64,000 nt of DNA, from positions 2,108,001 to 2,172,000 of the forward strand of contig NZ_JBJKFD010000001.1 in NCBI RefSeq assembly GCF_049723905.1. Reading direction: 5' to 3'. The notes beneath the pieces were generated by a model. It saw nothing but the letters and a program-made list of their open reading frames with translations, was not told where the DNA came from and searched no databases. This DNA comes from G963665185 sp049723905 (GTDB lineage: Bacteria; Desulfobacterota; Desulfovibrionia; Desulfovibrionales; Desulfovibrionaceae). Positions 51,575 to 60,670 of the stretch are shown here, one piece after another; positions within the stretch are counted from its first letter, which is position 1, and each line of letters opens with the position of its first letter. The position numbers and the translations under genes are program-made.

Positions 51575-53230
51575 CTACGCCTCGTCCTGTTCGCGGATTT
51601 CGGCGCGTTTGATTTTGCCGGAGATGGTTTTGGGAAGCTCGTCCACGTAGACCACCACGCGGGGGTATTTGTAGGGAGCGGTAACTTTTTTGACGTGGTT
51701 CTGAATATCCTTGGTCAGTTCATCAGACGGCTCATAGCCCTGGCCCAAAACAATGGTCGCCTTGACGGCCTGCCCACGCACGGGATCGGGCACGCCGGTC
51801 ACGGCGGCTTCGACCACGGCGGGATGGGTGATGAGGGCGCTTTCCACTTCAAAGGGTCCGATGCGGTAGCCCGAACTCTTGATGAGGTCGTCGTTGCGGC
51901 CGAGGAACCACAGGTAGCCGTCTTCGTCCATCCAGGCCTTGTCACCTGTGTGGTAATAGCCGTCGTACTTAACGGACGCGGTCTTTTCCGGCTCGTCGAG
52001 ATACCCGGTGAACAGGCCGAGCACATTGCGCTTGCTGCCATCCTCGTTCTGGATGCGGATGCAGATTTCCCCTTCCACACCGGGTGCGCAGACCTTGCCT
52101 TCCGGGTCGAGCAGGTCAAGTTCCCAACCGGGTGCGGGTTTGCCGATGGAGCCGGGCTTGGGCTCCATAAAGGGAAGCGTCACGATCTGCAGGCAGGTTT
52201 CTGTCTGGCCGTAGCCTTCGTAGATGGGCAGGCCTGTGGCTTCTTTCCAGGCCAGAAATACACTGTCGTTGAGCAGCTCGCCTGCCGTGGTGCAGTGGCG
52301 CAGGGCGGAAAGGTCGTACTTGCTCAGATCTTCACGCACCATAAAGCGATAGACAGTGGGCGGCGCACAAAATGTGGTGACTTTATGGTCGGCAATAAGC
52401 TGCAACAGGTGCGCGGGTTCGAACTTGCCCCGGAAGTCCCAGGTAAAGACTGCGGCCTGGGCCATCCACTGGCCGTAAAATTTGCCCCATACGGCCTTGC
52501 CCCAGCCCGTGTCCGCCAGGGTAAGGTGCAGGTCGTCCGCGTGCAGGTTGTGCCAGTACACGCCGGTTGTGTAGTGGCCCAGCGGATATTCGTGGGTATG
52601 CTCCACCATCTTGGGCATGCCCGTGGTGCCGGAGGTAAAGAAGATGAGCAGCGGGTCCTTGCCGCCGGGGGCCTCGGCAGTACGCGGAAACTCGGGGCTG
52701 GCGGCATTGCGGATGGCATCGTAGCCAGCCCATCCGTCGAATAAAGACTCCCCGCTTACCTGAATGAGCACGCTCAGAGAAGGACAAGCGGCCCGCGCGG
52801 CTTCCACCCGGTCTGCCACGGTATTTTCCACGATAACGCCTTTGACCTTGGCATAATTGACGCGGAATTCAATGTCCTTGGGGGTCAGGAGCGCGGGCGA
52901 CGGAATGGGTACGACACCGATGCGGTGCAGGGCCAGCATGGTGACCCAGAATTCCACGCGGCGGTAAAGGATGAGCATGACCCGGTCGCCTTTGTTCAAC
53001 CCCTGGCTCTTCAGTGCATTGGCCAGTCGCATGGATTCGTCGCGAAAATAGGCAAAGTCGTATTCGCAGCGTTTTTCTTCCGGGTCGATGTGGACCATGG
53101 CAATCTTGTCCGGATGTTCTGCGGCCAGGGCATCCAGAGTATCGAAGGCAAAGTTGTAGTTATCGGGCACATCAACGTGGAAGGTCTTGCAAAACTCCTC
53201 ATACGAGGCTGGCTTAAGGCGGCTAGTCAC
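51575..53230 (-). CDS. AMP-forming acyl-CoA synthetase (medium-chain/aromatic type)
   Basis: A 551-residue adenylate-forming enzyme. The P-loop is IFFTSGTTGMPKMVEHTHEY, followed by YEGYGQTET, the YHTGDKAW region and the catalytic Lys motif PKTISGKIKRAEIRE at the end. It activates a carboxylic acid to acyl-AMP and then acyl-CoA. The sequence style (FTSGTTGMPKMVEH, GPFEVESAL) is closest to the AcsM/benzoate-type branch. It follows an XRE-cupin regulator gene, with a hairpin-rich 160-base gap between them. Confidence 0.92.
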   Translation of the reverse strand: MTSRLKPASYEEFCKTFHVDVPDNYNFAFDTLDALAAEHPDKIAMVHIDPEEKRCEYDFAYFRDESMRLANALKSQGLNKGDRVMLILYRRVEFWVTMLALHRIGVVPIPSPALLTPKDIEFRVNYAKVKGVIVENTVADRVEAARAACPSLSVLIQVSGESLFDGWAGYDAIRNAASPEFPRTAEAPGGKDPLLIFFTSGTTGMPKMVEHTHEYPLGHYTTGVYWHNLHADDLHLTLADTGWGKAVWGKFYGQWMAQAAVFTWDFRGKFEPAHLLQLIADHKVTTFCAPPTVYRFMVREDLSKYDLSALRHCTTAGELLNDSVFLAWKEATGLPIYEGYGQTETCLQIVTLPFMEPKPGSIGKPAPGWELDLLDPEGKVCAPGVEGEICIRIQNEDGSKRNVLGLFTGYLDEPEKTASVKYDGYYHTGDKAWMDEDGYLWFLGRNDDLIKSSGYRIGPFEVESALITHPAVVEAAVTGVPDPVRGQAVKATIVLGQGYEPSDELTKDIQNHVKKVTAPYKYPRVVVYVDELPKTISGKIKRAEIREQDEA

Positions 53231-53307
53231 TTTAATTTCTCCCTTATGTCATGCTGCCGGAGCAGCTTGTGGTTGCGTCGGACATGCCGCAACACGCGGC
53301 ACGGACA

Positions 53308-53392
53308 GTAAAAAACCGAGTTTTTACGTGTGATGTCCGGGGGCGGTGGGCCTTGTCTTGCCAAGCCGAGCCGCTCCCGACGAACATCACAC
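53308..53392 (-). terminator. Inverted repeats between regulator and acyl-CoA synthetase genes
   Basis: On the minus strand GTGTGATGT right after the regulator's stop pairs with ACATCACAC 47 bases later. This is followed by GTAAAAA-CTCGGT-TTTTTAC. The second hairpin ends in a T-run and could attenuate transcription into the acyl-CoA synthetase gene. Confidence 0.55.
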
Positions 53393-53943
53393 TAGATAAT
53401 GACGTCCAGAAACTCGGCTTCCGCGTTGTCCAGTCCACGCAGCGCATGAGGAATATGGGAGTCGAAATAGATGCTGTCTGTGGGTTCCAAGACCGTAACC
53501 TTGTCCTCCAGGCGGATTTCCAGGCGTCCGCGCAGCATGTAAATGAATTCCTGCCCCGAGTGGCGGTTGAAATTCATTTCTTCGGGTTCCTTGGGCGGGA
53601 CGGTGACCACAAAGGGTTCCATCTTGCGCCCGGCAAAGCGGTAGGCAAGGCTTTTGTAGCCGTAGTCCTTGCGCCGCCGAACATCAAGCCCGCTTTCCCC
53701 GCGCACCACGGTAAAGCCCTTCAGGTGGGAGTCGCCACCGGAAATAAGCACGGTGGTGTCCACGCCGCACACCTTGGCGACGTCGAAAAGAAAGCTCACG
53801 GGAATTTCAGATTCTCCGGACTCGTACTTTTCCACCTCTTCCACGCTCATCCCGGTCTTTTCGGCCATGTCCTGCACGGTCATATCCACGGCGTCGCGCA
53901 GCGCACGAAGTCTTGGCGCTATTTCTTCATACGGTTTGCTCAT
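53392..53943 (-). CDS. XRE-family regulator with C-terminal cupin (module 1)
   Basis: A 183-residue protein. An N-terminal Xre helix-turn-helix (LRALRDAVDMTVQDMAEKTGMSVEEVEKYESGE) is joined to a cupin sensor (NFNRHSGQEFIYMLRGRLEIRLEDKVTVLEPTDSIYFDSHIPHALRG). The HSGQEF and HIPHAL histidines could hold a metal or ligand. GGAGGTG lies before the ATG at 53943. It stands upstream of one acyl-CoA synthetase gene and downstream of another, and probably controls one or both in response to a fatty or aromatic acid. Confidence 0.9.
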   Translation of the reverse strand: MSKPYEEIAPRLRALRDAVDMTVQDMAEKTGMSVEEVEKYESGESEIPVSFLFDVAKVCGVDTTVLISGGDSHLKGFTVVRGESGLDVRRRKDYGYKSLAYRFAGRKMEPFVVTVPPKEPEEMNFNRHSGQEFIYMLRGRLEIRLEDKVTVLEPTDSIYFDSHIPHALRGLDNAEAEFLDVII

Positions 53944-54048
53944 TGCGCACCTCCAGTAGTGCATGAGGTTGCGGTGCAACACGAACGGACCGCCTTCCAC
54001 GTCGGCGGCGGCCCCATCAACAGGCACGTTTCATGTGGTGTCGGCCAC

Positions 54049-55707
54049 TTACTCCATGGCCTCGGGAAACAGCTCCCCGGCCATTTCACGCAGTTTGTAC
54101 TTCTGAATCTTTCCGCTGGCCGTCATGGGATATTCATCCACAAAGGCGACATACTTGGGAATCTTGTGCCAGGCGATCTGCCCGCGGCAAAAATCGCGCA
54201 CGTCTTCGGGCTGCATGTCCGTGCCGTTTTTCAGGCGGACAAAGGCGCCCACTTCCTCGCCGTACTTGCGGCTGGGCACGGCCGCCACCTGCACGTCGGC
54301 CACGCCATCCATATTGTAGAGGAATTCCTCGATCTCGCGCGGATAGATGTTTTCCCCACCCCGGATGATCATGTCCTTGAGGCGTCCGGTCACTACAAAA
54401 TAGCCGTCCTCGTCCATGGTGCCGAGATCGCCGGAATGGAGCCAGCCGTTTTTGTCGATGGCGGACACAGTGGCTTGTTCGTTGTTGTAGTAGCCTTTCA
54501 TAACATTATAGCCACGACAGCAAATTTCACCCTGCACGCCGATGGGACATTCCTCCCCGGTTTCCGGGTCCAGAATGCGGACCTCGATTTCCGGCATGGC
54601 CTGTCCCACGGTTTCGGTCTTGCGGCGGATGTCGTCGTCCACACGGGTCTGCGTCATCACGGGCGAGGCCTCGGTAAGACCGTAGCAGATGGTGATCTCC
54701 CGCATGTTCATAACTTCCATGACCTTGCGCATGATGGGCACGGGACAGGGCGACCCCGCCATGATGCCGGTACGCAGGGAGGAGTAGTCGAAACGGTCGA
54801 ACAGCTTGTGGTCCAGAATGGCGATGTACATGGTGGGCACCCCGTACAGGGCGGTACACTTTTCCTGGTCCACGGCAGCCATTACGTCGAGTGGCTTGTA
54901 GGTTTCCGTGATGACCATGGTTGCCCCGTGGTTGATGCAGGCCATAACGCCCAACACGCAGCCGAAGCAATGGAACAGAGGCACGGGGATACAGACGCGG
55001 TCCTCGTGGGTGAACTTCTGGTTTTCACCGATCCAATAGCCGTTGTTACCGATGTTGTAGTGGGTGAGCATGACGCCCTTGGGAAACCCGGTGGTTCCCG
55101 AGGTGTACTGCATGTTGACCACGTCGTGCGGGTCCAGGCTGTCCTGGCGCTCCTGGTATTCCTTGTCCGTAACCATGGCCGAAAGGCTGATGATTTCCGG
55201 CAGGGAGTACATGCCGCGGTGCTTTTCCGAGCCCAGAAACATGACTCGCCGCAGGTGGGGGAATTCCTCGTTGTGCAGGTGCCCCCGCTCGCTGGTGCGC
55301 AATTCCGGAATCAGCTCGTGCATTACCCGGATGTAGTCCGTGTCGCGCATGCCATCGATGATGAAAATGTTTTCACACTCGGACTGCTTCAGCAGATAGC
55401 GGACTTCTTCGCGCTTGTAGCTGGTGTTGACCGTAAGCAGGATGGCCCCGATTTTGGCCGTGGCAAACTGGAGCGTGACCCAATAGGGCACGTTGGTGGC
55501 CCAAATGCCGACCTTGTCGCCGCGCTTGATGCCCAGAGCCATCAGCCCCTTGGCAAGTTGGTCCACAAGCTGTCCGAATTCGGTCCAGCTTTTGCGGAAG
55601 CCTCGGTCCACATAAATGAGCGCGTCTTCGTCCGGATATTTTTCAATGGTCTGGTCGAGGAGTTGCCCCAGGGTCATTTCTCGCAATGCGGTTTGTTTTT
55701 CTTTCAT
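54049..55707 (-). CDS. AMP-forming acyl-CoA synthetase (FadD-like)
   Basis: A 552-residue adenylate-forming enzyme. It has VNMQYTSGTTGFPKGVMLTH, CYGLTEASPV, WLHSGDLGTMDEDGYFVVTGR, RGGENIYPREIEEFLY and the final Lys motif PMTASGKIQKYKLRE. It is more like the FadD/AMP-binding medium-to-long-chain branch than the synthetase at 51575. It starts four bases after the upstream XRE-cupin gene ends, so the two are almost certainly co-transcribed. Confidence 0.93.
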   Translation of the reverse strand: MKEKQTALREMTLGQLLDQTIEKYPDEDALIYVDRGFRKSWTEFGQLVDQLAKGLMALGIKRGDKVGIWATNVPYWVTLQFATAKIGAILLTVNTSYKREEVRYLLKQSECENIFIIDGMRDTDYIRVMHELIPELRTSERGHLHNEEFPHLRRVMFLGSEKHRGMYSLPEIISLSAMVTDKEYQERQDSLDPHDVVNMQYTSGTTGFPKGVMLTHYNIGNNGYWIGENQKFTHEDRVCIPVPLFHCFGCVLGVMACINHGATMVITETYKPLDVMAAVDQEKCTALYGVPTMYIAILDHKLFDRFDYSSLRTGIMAGSPCPVPIMRKVMEVMNMREITICYGLTEASPVMTQTRVDDDIRRKTETVGQAMPEIEVRILDPETGEECPIGVQGEICCRGYNVMKGYYNNEQATVSAIDKNGWLHSGDLGTMDEDGYFVVTGRLKDMIIRGGENIYPREIEEFLYNMDGVADVQVAAVPSRKYGEEVGAFVRLKNGTDMQPEDVRDFCRGQIAWHKIPKYVAFVDEYPMTASGKIQKYKLREMAGELFPEAME

Positions 55708-55710
55708 GCC

Positions 55711-56277
55711 TTACTCCGGAAAATAGAGCACTGCATAGATTTCCGCCGGGCTGTCGCCTTCGCATCCAACGTGGTGCGGCACGATGGAATTGAAATACAG
55801 GCTGTCTCCCGGCCCCAGAATATGTTCGTTACGGCCATGCAGCAGCTTTATCTTTCCCGACACCACGACGATGAACTCTTCGCCTTCGTGGCTGGAAAGC
55901 TTGTGCTCTCCCTCTTCCGGACGAATTTCAATGAAAAAGGGTTCCATGTGGCGGTCGGTCTTTCCCTTGCCCAGCGAATGGAAGGAAAGTGCTGCATCGC
56001 GCCTTATACCAGGGCGCATGGTCAATTCCTCTTCGCGCTCCATCTGGCGGATGATGAGCGGGTCGACGTTTTCCTCGTCGTCCATGAAGGTTCCCAGTCG
56101 CACGCCGAGAGAACGGGCTATTTTGATCAGCGGTCCCAACGAGGGATACACATCTTCCTCTTCCAGAGATGTTATGAACGCCAAATCAAGACCTGAACGA
56201 TCCGCAAGGTCTTCGCGGCTGAGTTCGAGTTTTTCCCTGAAGGTTTTGATTCTCTCGCCAAGTTTGCTTTTCCCCAT
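55711..56277 (-). CDS. XRE-family regulator with C-terminal cupin (module 2)
   Basis: A 188-residue protein. The Xre head is IKTFREKLELSREDLADRSGLDLAFITSLEEEDVYPSLGPLIKIARSLG; the cupin tail has LSSHEGEEFIVVVSGKIKLLHG and GDSLYFNSIVPHHVGCEG. It shares its layout, but only limited sequence, with the regulator at 53392. It is first in the minus-strand run and has its own promoter. It likely regulates the following acyl-CoA synthetase gene. Confidence 0.92.
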   Translation of the reverse strand: MGKSKLGERIKTFREKLELSREDLADRSGLDLAFITSLEEEDVYPSLGPLIKIARSLGVRLGTFMDDEENVDPLIIRQMEREEELTMRPGIRRDAALSFHSLGKGKTDRHMEPFFIEIRPEEGEHKLSSHEGEEFIVVVSGKIKLLHGRNEHILGPGDSLYFNSIVPHHVGCEGDSPAEIYAVLYFPE

Positions 56278-56315
56278 GGTGTTCCTCCCTATGAGGGGTT
56301 TCGTGTACGCTTTGG

Positions 56316-56361
56316 ATTATAAGAAAGTGTAGCCGAGTCCGCCGTGCGAGTACCATACTCG
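56316..56361 (-). promoter_or_regulatory. Promoter -10 and palindrome upstream of regulator module 2
   Basis: On the minus strand a perfect TATAAT lies at 56321-56316, about 40 bases before the regulator start. Upstream, CGAGTA-CCA-TACTCG (56347-56361) is a perfect palindrome near the -35 to -45 position and a candidate operator. No good -35 hexamer was seen. The remaining bases up to 56645 hold no supportable gene. Confidence 0.55.
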
Positions 56362-56645
56362 GTCGCGGCGCGGCACAACAAATCGGTTAACGGACAACCT
56401 GCCATGGCAGGCGGTTGCCCTATAGAATAGGTAGGCCGGATAGTCCGGCCCCAAGAGGGATATTGGCCGCTGAAAAAGGCCGACCAGTAGAAAAAAGATG
56501 GGATATGCGTTTCATTGCCTGAGGGGCATGAAAGCAGGGCTCGCACTCAAAAACTGCGTGTTGGGAAACCGGCGTGCTGTGCCGGACTTGGGCAAAACCC
56601 GCTTTTACTCCCTGGTGTGCAGAGTACGTTCCGGGATGCGAGGAA

Positions 56646-56975
56646 TCAGTCTTGCAAACTTTCAACAGCTTGATCCACAGTTTCGTAAATTTCAAAAACC
56701 TTGTCCAAGCGAGTCAACTGAAACAGGGCTCTCACCTCGGGAATAAGACCGGCAATAAGCAGGACGCCACCTTTGGCTCCTACCGTGCGGAAGCTGGCAA
56801 CCAGAGTTCCCAGACCGGACGAATCAATGAACGGCACATTGGACATATCAAGCACCAGATTCAGGTAGCCTTCCGTCAGGCGATCCTGAATCCGCTTTTT
56901 CACATCCGGTGCATTGTCGCTGACAACACGTCCATCCAGTTTGATGACCGGAATTTTGCCGTACATTTCGTCCAT
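56646..56975 (-). CDS. STAS-domain anti-sigma factor antagonist
   Basis: A 109-residue single STAS domain of the SpoIIAA/RsbV type. The start IPVIKLDGRVVSDNAPDVKKRI is followed by the phosphorylation loop VPFIDSSGLGTLVASFRTV, with a serine next to the Asp, and then LLIAGLIPEVRALFQLTRLDKVF. It should bind an anti-sigma factor or serine kinase when unphosphorylated. No partner kinase or phosphatase gene lies nearby. Confidence 0.93.
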   Translation of the reverse strand: MDEMYGKIPVIKLDGRVVSDNAPDVKKRIQDRLTEGYLNLVLDMSNVPFIDSSGLGTLVASFRTVGAKGGVLLIAGLIPEVRALFQLTRLDKVFEIYETVDQAVESLQD

Positions 56976-57153
56976 CTACGCTCCTAAACCTTTTGGTGAT
57001 GGTTGACGGGAAGTCTACTTCAAGACGCCCGTGGTGGCAAGAGGAGGAGAAAACCCTCCGTAAAGAGACAAGAAAGAGACAAGAAAAAAAGGGGACAGAA
57101 GAAGCACGGCACGGCAGTGTCCCAAGCATGCCCCCCCTTTTGCTGCTGCGCAA

Positions 57154-57186
57154 AGAAAAAGCGGCCGATTCCTTGGAACCGGCCGC
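57154..57186 (-). terminator. Terminator after the REC-TPR gene
   Basis: On the minus strand GCGGCCG pairs with CGGCCGC around TTCCAAGGAA and runs into TTTTT. It separates the REC-TPR gene from the STAS gene. The rest of 56976-57309 is a purine-rich stretch without a supportable gene. Confidence 0.88.
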
Positions 57187-57271
57187 CGGACTTGCGATAG
57201 GATGCAGATTTGCGGACTCTTGAAGAACTCGCATGACGAGTCTGGTCAAAGGTGACACGCCCGGTCAGATC

Positions 57272-57314
57272 ATCAGCAAAAGACGTCTCCGCATATTGCG
57301 GACTTCACATCAGG
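57272..57314 (+). repeat. Dispersed hairpin repeat, copy 2
   Basis: It aligns without gaps to 26594-26636 at 32 of 43 positions and contains the small palindrome CCGCATATTGCGG followed by ACTTCACATCAGG. Its last bases overlap the stop codon of the REC-TPR gene. Confidence 0.6.
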
Positions 57315-58422
57315 CTGCGTTTTCCGCTTCGCCCCGGCCCACAACCCGCCGCAGCGAGCTGATGCCACGGGTCATCATGGAGCGCAAAGGATTTTCCGTC
57401 CTTGCCGTCTGCCCGGTGAACCGCAGGTACAAGGCTCCGGCCTTGTCCAGATGGGGGTACTGCTCCAGGGCCTCTTTCAAGAATTCAACCGCCTGATCGT
57501 TGCGGCCGATGATATTGTAGGCCCAGGCCAGGCAGGTCACCACCCGGTCGCTTTCCGGGGCCAACTTCACCGCCCTGCGCCAGGACAGAATGGCTTCGGG
57601 ATAATCACCGTCCTTCCATTGGCTGATGCCCAGCTCGTAAAACGGATTGACCGGGAATTCGCGGGCCTTGCGCAGCTCCAGAAAAACATGGCGCGTTTCC
57701 AGAAAGCGTTCCTGTTCCGCGTACAGCTCCATGGCATGCTTCATGTTCTCGGCATATCCGGCTTCGTCGGCCATGCCACGGCAGGCGCGGGCCAGCCCCT
57801 CGTAGGCTTCGGCATAATATTTGTTGATCGTGATGGCCCTGCGAAATTCCTCGGCCGCGGGCCGATAGGCATTGTTCACGTAGCAGATCTGCCCCTGCTT
57901 GTAGTGAAAGCGGGCCGGATTGCGCTCGGCGATTGTCGGCACCGGATCGAGCCGGGTGCTTGGTGCAGGACGGGTAATGCCTTCCTTTTTGCGCTTGGCG
58001 CGGGCCTTGGCGTGCAGAACAGCCATGTTGCCGGGAAACGAGCTGCTGCGAACAGCCTGGCTGATCTGGCGCTCGAAAGAATCCTGCGAATACGGGCGGA
58101 CCAGATAGCCGGAGCACCCGGAGGCCAGGGCTTCGAGCACATCGACCTCGTCCGAACTGCCGGAAGCCATGAGCACGGGGAGCAGGGAAAGCACCGGGTC
58201 ACTCCGCAATCGGGAAGCGAATTCCCTTCCGCCCATATCTGCCAGCTGCTCGTCGCACACTACCAGATCGGCGTTGTTGTCCCGGAGAAACTCCATTGCC
58301 TGTTCGCCTGTTCCGAAAATTTGTACGCTGACGGCACCCGCGTTTCCCGCTGCCAAGCGGTCCATACGTGCGTGCCCTTCATGGCCGGAAACTATGACGA
58401 CCAAATCCAATCCCTTCAACAT
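57310..58422 (-). CDS. Receiver-domain protein with TPR repeats
   Basis: A 370-residue protein. The first 120 residues are a CheY-like receiver with ADLVVCDEQLADMGG holding the phospho-acceptor Asp. In the loop where receivers usually have KP the sequence reads GYLVRPYSQ, with Arg for the conserved Lys, so signalling may be weakened or altered. Residues about 185-345 form TPR-like repeats (RFHYKQGQICYVNNAYRPAAEEFRRAI, and others). The ATG at 58422 follows GGAGTGGAG. No output domain for DNA is present. Confidence 0.9.
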   Translation of the reverse strand: MLKGLDLVVIVSGHEGHARMDRLAAGNAGAVSVQIFGTGEQAMEFLRDNNADLVVCDEQLADMGGREFASRLRSDPVLSLLPVLMASGSSDEVDVLEALASGCSGYLVRPYSQDSFERQISQAVRSSSFPGNMAVLHAKARAKRKKEGITRPAPSTRLDPVPTIAERNPARFHYKQGQICYVNNAYRPAAEEFRRAITINKYYAEAYEGLARACRGMADEAGYAENMKHAMELYAEQERFLETRHVFLELRKAREFPVNPFYELGISQWKDGDYPEAILSWRRAVKLAPESDRVVTCLAWAYNIIGRNDQAVEFLKEALEQYPHLDKAGALYLRFTGQTARTENPLRSMMTRGISSLRRVVGRGEAENAA

Positions 58423-58606
58423 GACTCCACTCCAATGACCGGAATTTTTTTCCTTCAATGATTCACTCTGTGGTCAGGAATGCAGCAATGGTGCCATACG
58501 CCGCGACAGGTGCGCACACGAAAAAAACGGACGGGTGTGGACACAAAAATTTCTCCGGGCTATTATCAAATTGAAATTCCCGTTTTTCTTGCCCAAAGGA
58601 CATGCC

Positions 58607-60634
58607 ATGGCCGGTTCGGACCACAAGACCTCAGCCCCCTACGAGGGTTCATCCGGTTCGCCCAAAGGGACATCACCAGGCGCATCGGAACGTGATCCCT
58701 CTGGAATTGCCGAATTTCTGGGCAAAACACTTCCGTTTACCGACCTCCCCGAGGAGACGCGCCTGCGCCTGGCAAAGCAATGCACCATAGATTTCATCCC
58801 GCGCGGCGAACAATTCATGCATCAGGGAAAGACCGAGCCGGACACGCTGTGGCTGGTGCAGCGCGGTGGCGTGCGTCTGTTTCTTGACAGGCTGGAGGGT
58901 GGGGAGGAAAGCCTCTCCCTGGTCGACTTCAGGGGCGAAGGCGGAGCCGTGGGCGCCCTGGCCCTGATACGGGGAGACAAAGCCGGGCTGAACGCGGAAA
59001 CCGTGGAAGACACCTTTTTCATCCGGATGGAAAAACAGGCGTTTTTGGAGCTTGTGGACAAGCAGCCGGGCATTGCCCGCCACTACCTGAAAAACTTTTC
59101 CGAAACCTATATGGACAAGGCCTTTTCCGAGCTGCGCCAAAGCCACATAAGCCCCAAGCCGGAAGCCAGCCTGTATCTTTTTACCGCCAGGGTGGACCGA
59201 ATTGTGCGGCGTGAGCCGATCATTGTGGAGGCCGGAAAAAATATCCGGGCGGCAGCGGAAATAATGGCCCGGGAACATGTGGGGTCGCTTCTGGTGGCAG
59301 ACGCCAAGGGGGAAGTCCAGGGCATCGTTACGGACAAGGATTTCCGCTACAAGGTTGTGGCCCAGGGGCTGAACTACAACTGGCCTTTGCACGAAATAAT
59401 GACCGCACCCGTGGCCACCATCCGGGCCGATGCCACCTGCTTCGACGCCCTGCTGACCATGATGCGCGAAAAGATCCACCACCTGGCTGTTGTCGACCCG
59501 GACAGTCCCGACCCCAATGAAAAAAAAACAATCCGGGGCGTCATCACGTCGCACGATATTTTAGTGCTCCAGGGCCGTTCCCCTTTTTCCCTGTACCGAG
59601 AAATCGTGGCAGCAAACACCTTTCAAAGCCTCTATGACCTGAGCCGCAAAACCCCCATGGTCATCCGGCTGCTCATGGAAGAAGGGGCGCGGGCCGACAA
59701 CGTGAGCCGGATGGTCGCCGTGCTGGGCGACCTGCTGCTGGAACGGCTGCTGACCCTGTGCATACGCGAGGCCGGTACACCGCCGGTGCCGTTTTCCTGG
59801 ATTCTGCTGGGCAGTGAGGGACGCCGGGAGCAGACCTTTCGCACGGACCAGGACAACGCCCTGGCCTTTGTGCCGCCGGGCAAATCGGACAAACCGGAAG
59901 AAAGGAAAGAGGCCGAGGCCTACTTTGCCGCCCTCTCCCGAACCATGATCAACCACCTTGAGCAATGCGGATTTCCCCGCTGCCCGGGCGACATGATGGC
60001 CTCCAACCCCCAATGGCGCAAAAGCGGGCCGGACTGGCGCACATATTTTCTGAAGCTGATGCAACAGCCGGAACCGGACCGGCTGCTGCACGCCACCATC
60101 TTCTTCGACCTCCGGCACGGGTACGGTGACCCGCAGCTGTGCGGCGACCTGCGGGCACTCATTGCCGACCATGCACCGCAAAACGGCGTATTCCTCAAAC
60201 TTTTGGCGCGCGACTGCCTGCGCCAGAACCCGCCCCTGACGTTTTTCAAGAATTTCATGGTGGAAAAAGACGGACAGCATAAAAACCGGCTGGACCTGAA
60301 AAAACGGGGCATCATGCCCTTTGTGGATTTCGCTCGGCTGCTTGCCCTTTCCCAGGGCGTGCAACGCTCCAACACCCTGGACCGGCTCAAGGCGGTTTAC
60401 GAAAAAGGCGCGCTCAGCCACGGCCTGTACAATGAAATCCGCGAGGCCTACGCCTTCATCACCCAGATACGCATGGTGCACCAGCTTCGCCGCATGGACC
60501 AAGGACGCGAACCGGACAACTTTCTCGATCCGTCCGGCCTGACAGAGCTGGAAAAACGCACGCTGAAGCAGGCATTTGCCGTGCTGGGGGAAATGCAATC
60601 GCACGTGCGGGAAACTTTTCGGCTGGATATGTAA
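58607..60634 (+). CDS. cNMP-binding/CBS/DUF294 nucleotidyltransferase-like protein
   Basis: A 675-residue multidomain regulator. A cyclic-nucleotide-binding fold covers about 40-150 (FIPRGEQFMHQGKTEPDTLW). A CBS pair covers about 185-305 (AAEIMAREHVGSLLVADAKGEVQGIVTDKDFR). The DUF294 nucleotidyltransferase core has LLGSEGRREQTFRTDQDNAL, the GS...TDxD pattern, and a helical C-terminal domain follows. Such proteins occur beside DnaQ-like exonuclease genes, often near acetate-use genes in other proteobacteria; the same pairing is seen here. The ATG at 58607 follows AAAGGA. Confidence 0.9.
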   Translation: MAGSDHKTSAPYEGSSGSPKGTSPGASERDPSGIAEFLGKTLPFTDLPEETRLRLAKQCTIDFIPRGEQFMHQGKTEPDTLWLVQRGGVRLFLDRLEGGEESLSLVDFRGEGGAVGALALIRGDKAGLNAETVEDTFFIRMEKQAFLELVDKQPGIARHYLKNFSETYMDKAFSELRQSHISPKPEASLYLFTARVDRIVRREPIIVEAGKNIRAAAEIMAREHVGSLLVADAKGEVQGIVTDKDFRYKVVAQGLNYNWPLHEIMTAPVATIRADATCFDALLTMMREKIHHLAVVDPDSPDPNEKKTIRGVITSHDILVLQGRSPFSLYREIVAANTFQSLYDLSRKTPMVIRLLMEEGARADNVSRMVAVLGDLLLERLLTLCIREAGTPPVPFSWILLGSEGRREQTFRTDQDNALAFVPPGKSDKPEERKEAEAYFAALSRTMINHLEQCGFPRCPGDMMASNPQWRKSGPDWRTYFLKLMQQPEPDRLLHATIFFDLRHGYGDPQLCGDLRALIADHAPQNGVFLKLLARDCLRQNPPLTFFKNFMVEKDGQHKNRLDLKKRGIMPFVDFARLLALSQGVQRSNTLDRLKAVYEKGALSHGLYNEIREAYAFITQIRMVHQLRRMDQGREPDNFLDPSGLTELEKRTLKQAFAVLGEMQSHVRETFRLDM

Positions 60635-60670
60635 CCATGGCCGCGCCCACGTGGCCTTTCCGGAGCCCCC

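Noticed and set aside
53251..56196. Open plus-strand frame of about 980 codons opposite the regulator-synthetase modules
   Set aside because: It spans four clear minus-strand genes and their spacers with a low-complexity translation.
56498..56640. Structured non-coding RNA (SRP, 6S or tmRNA) in the gap before the STAS gene
   Set aside because: Some inverted repeats are present, but none of the conserved core sequences of these RNAs could be found.
56420..56695. 91-codon minus-strand frame between the XRE-cupin and STAS genes
   Set aside because: Overlaps the end of the STAS gene out of frame, with no domain and no ribosome site.
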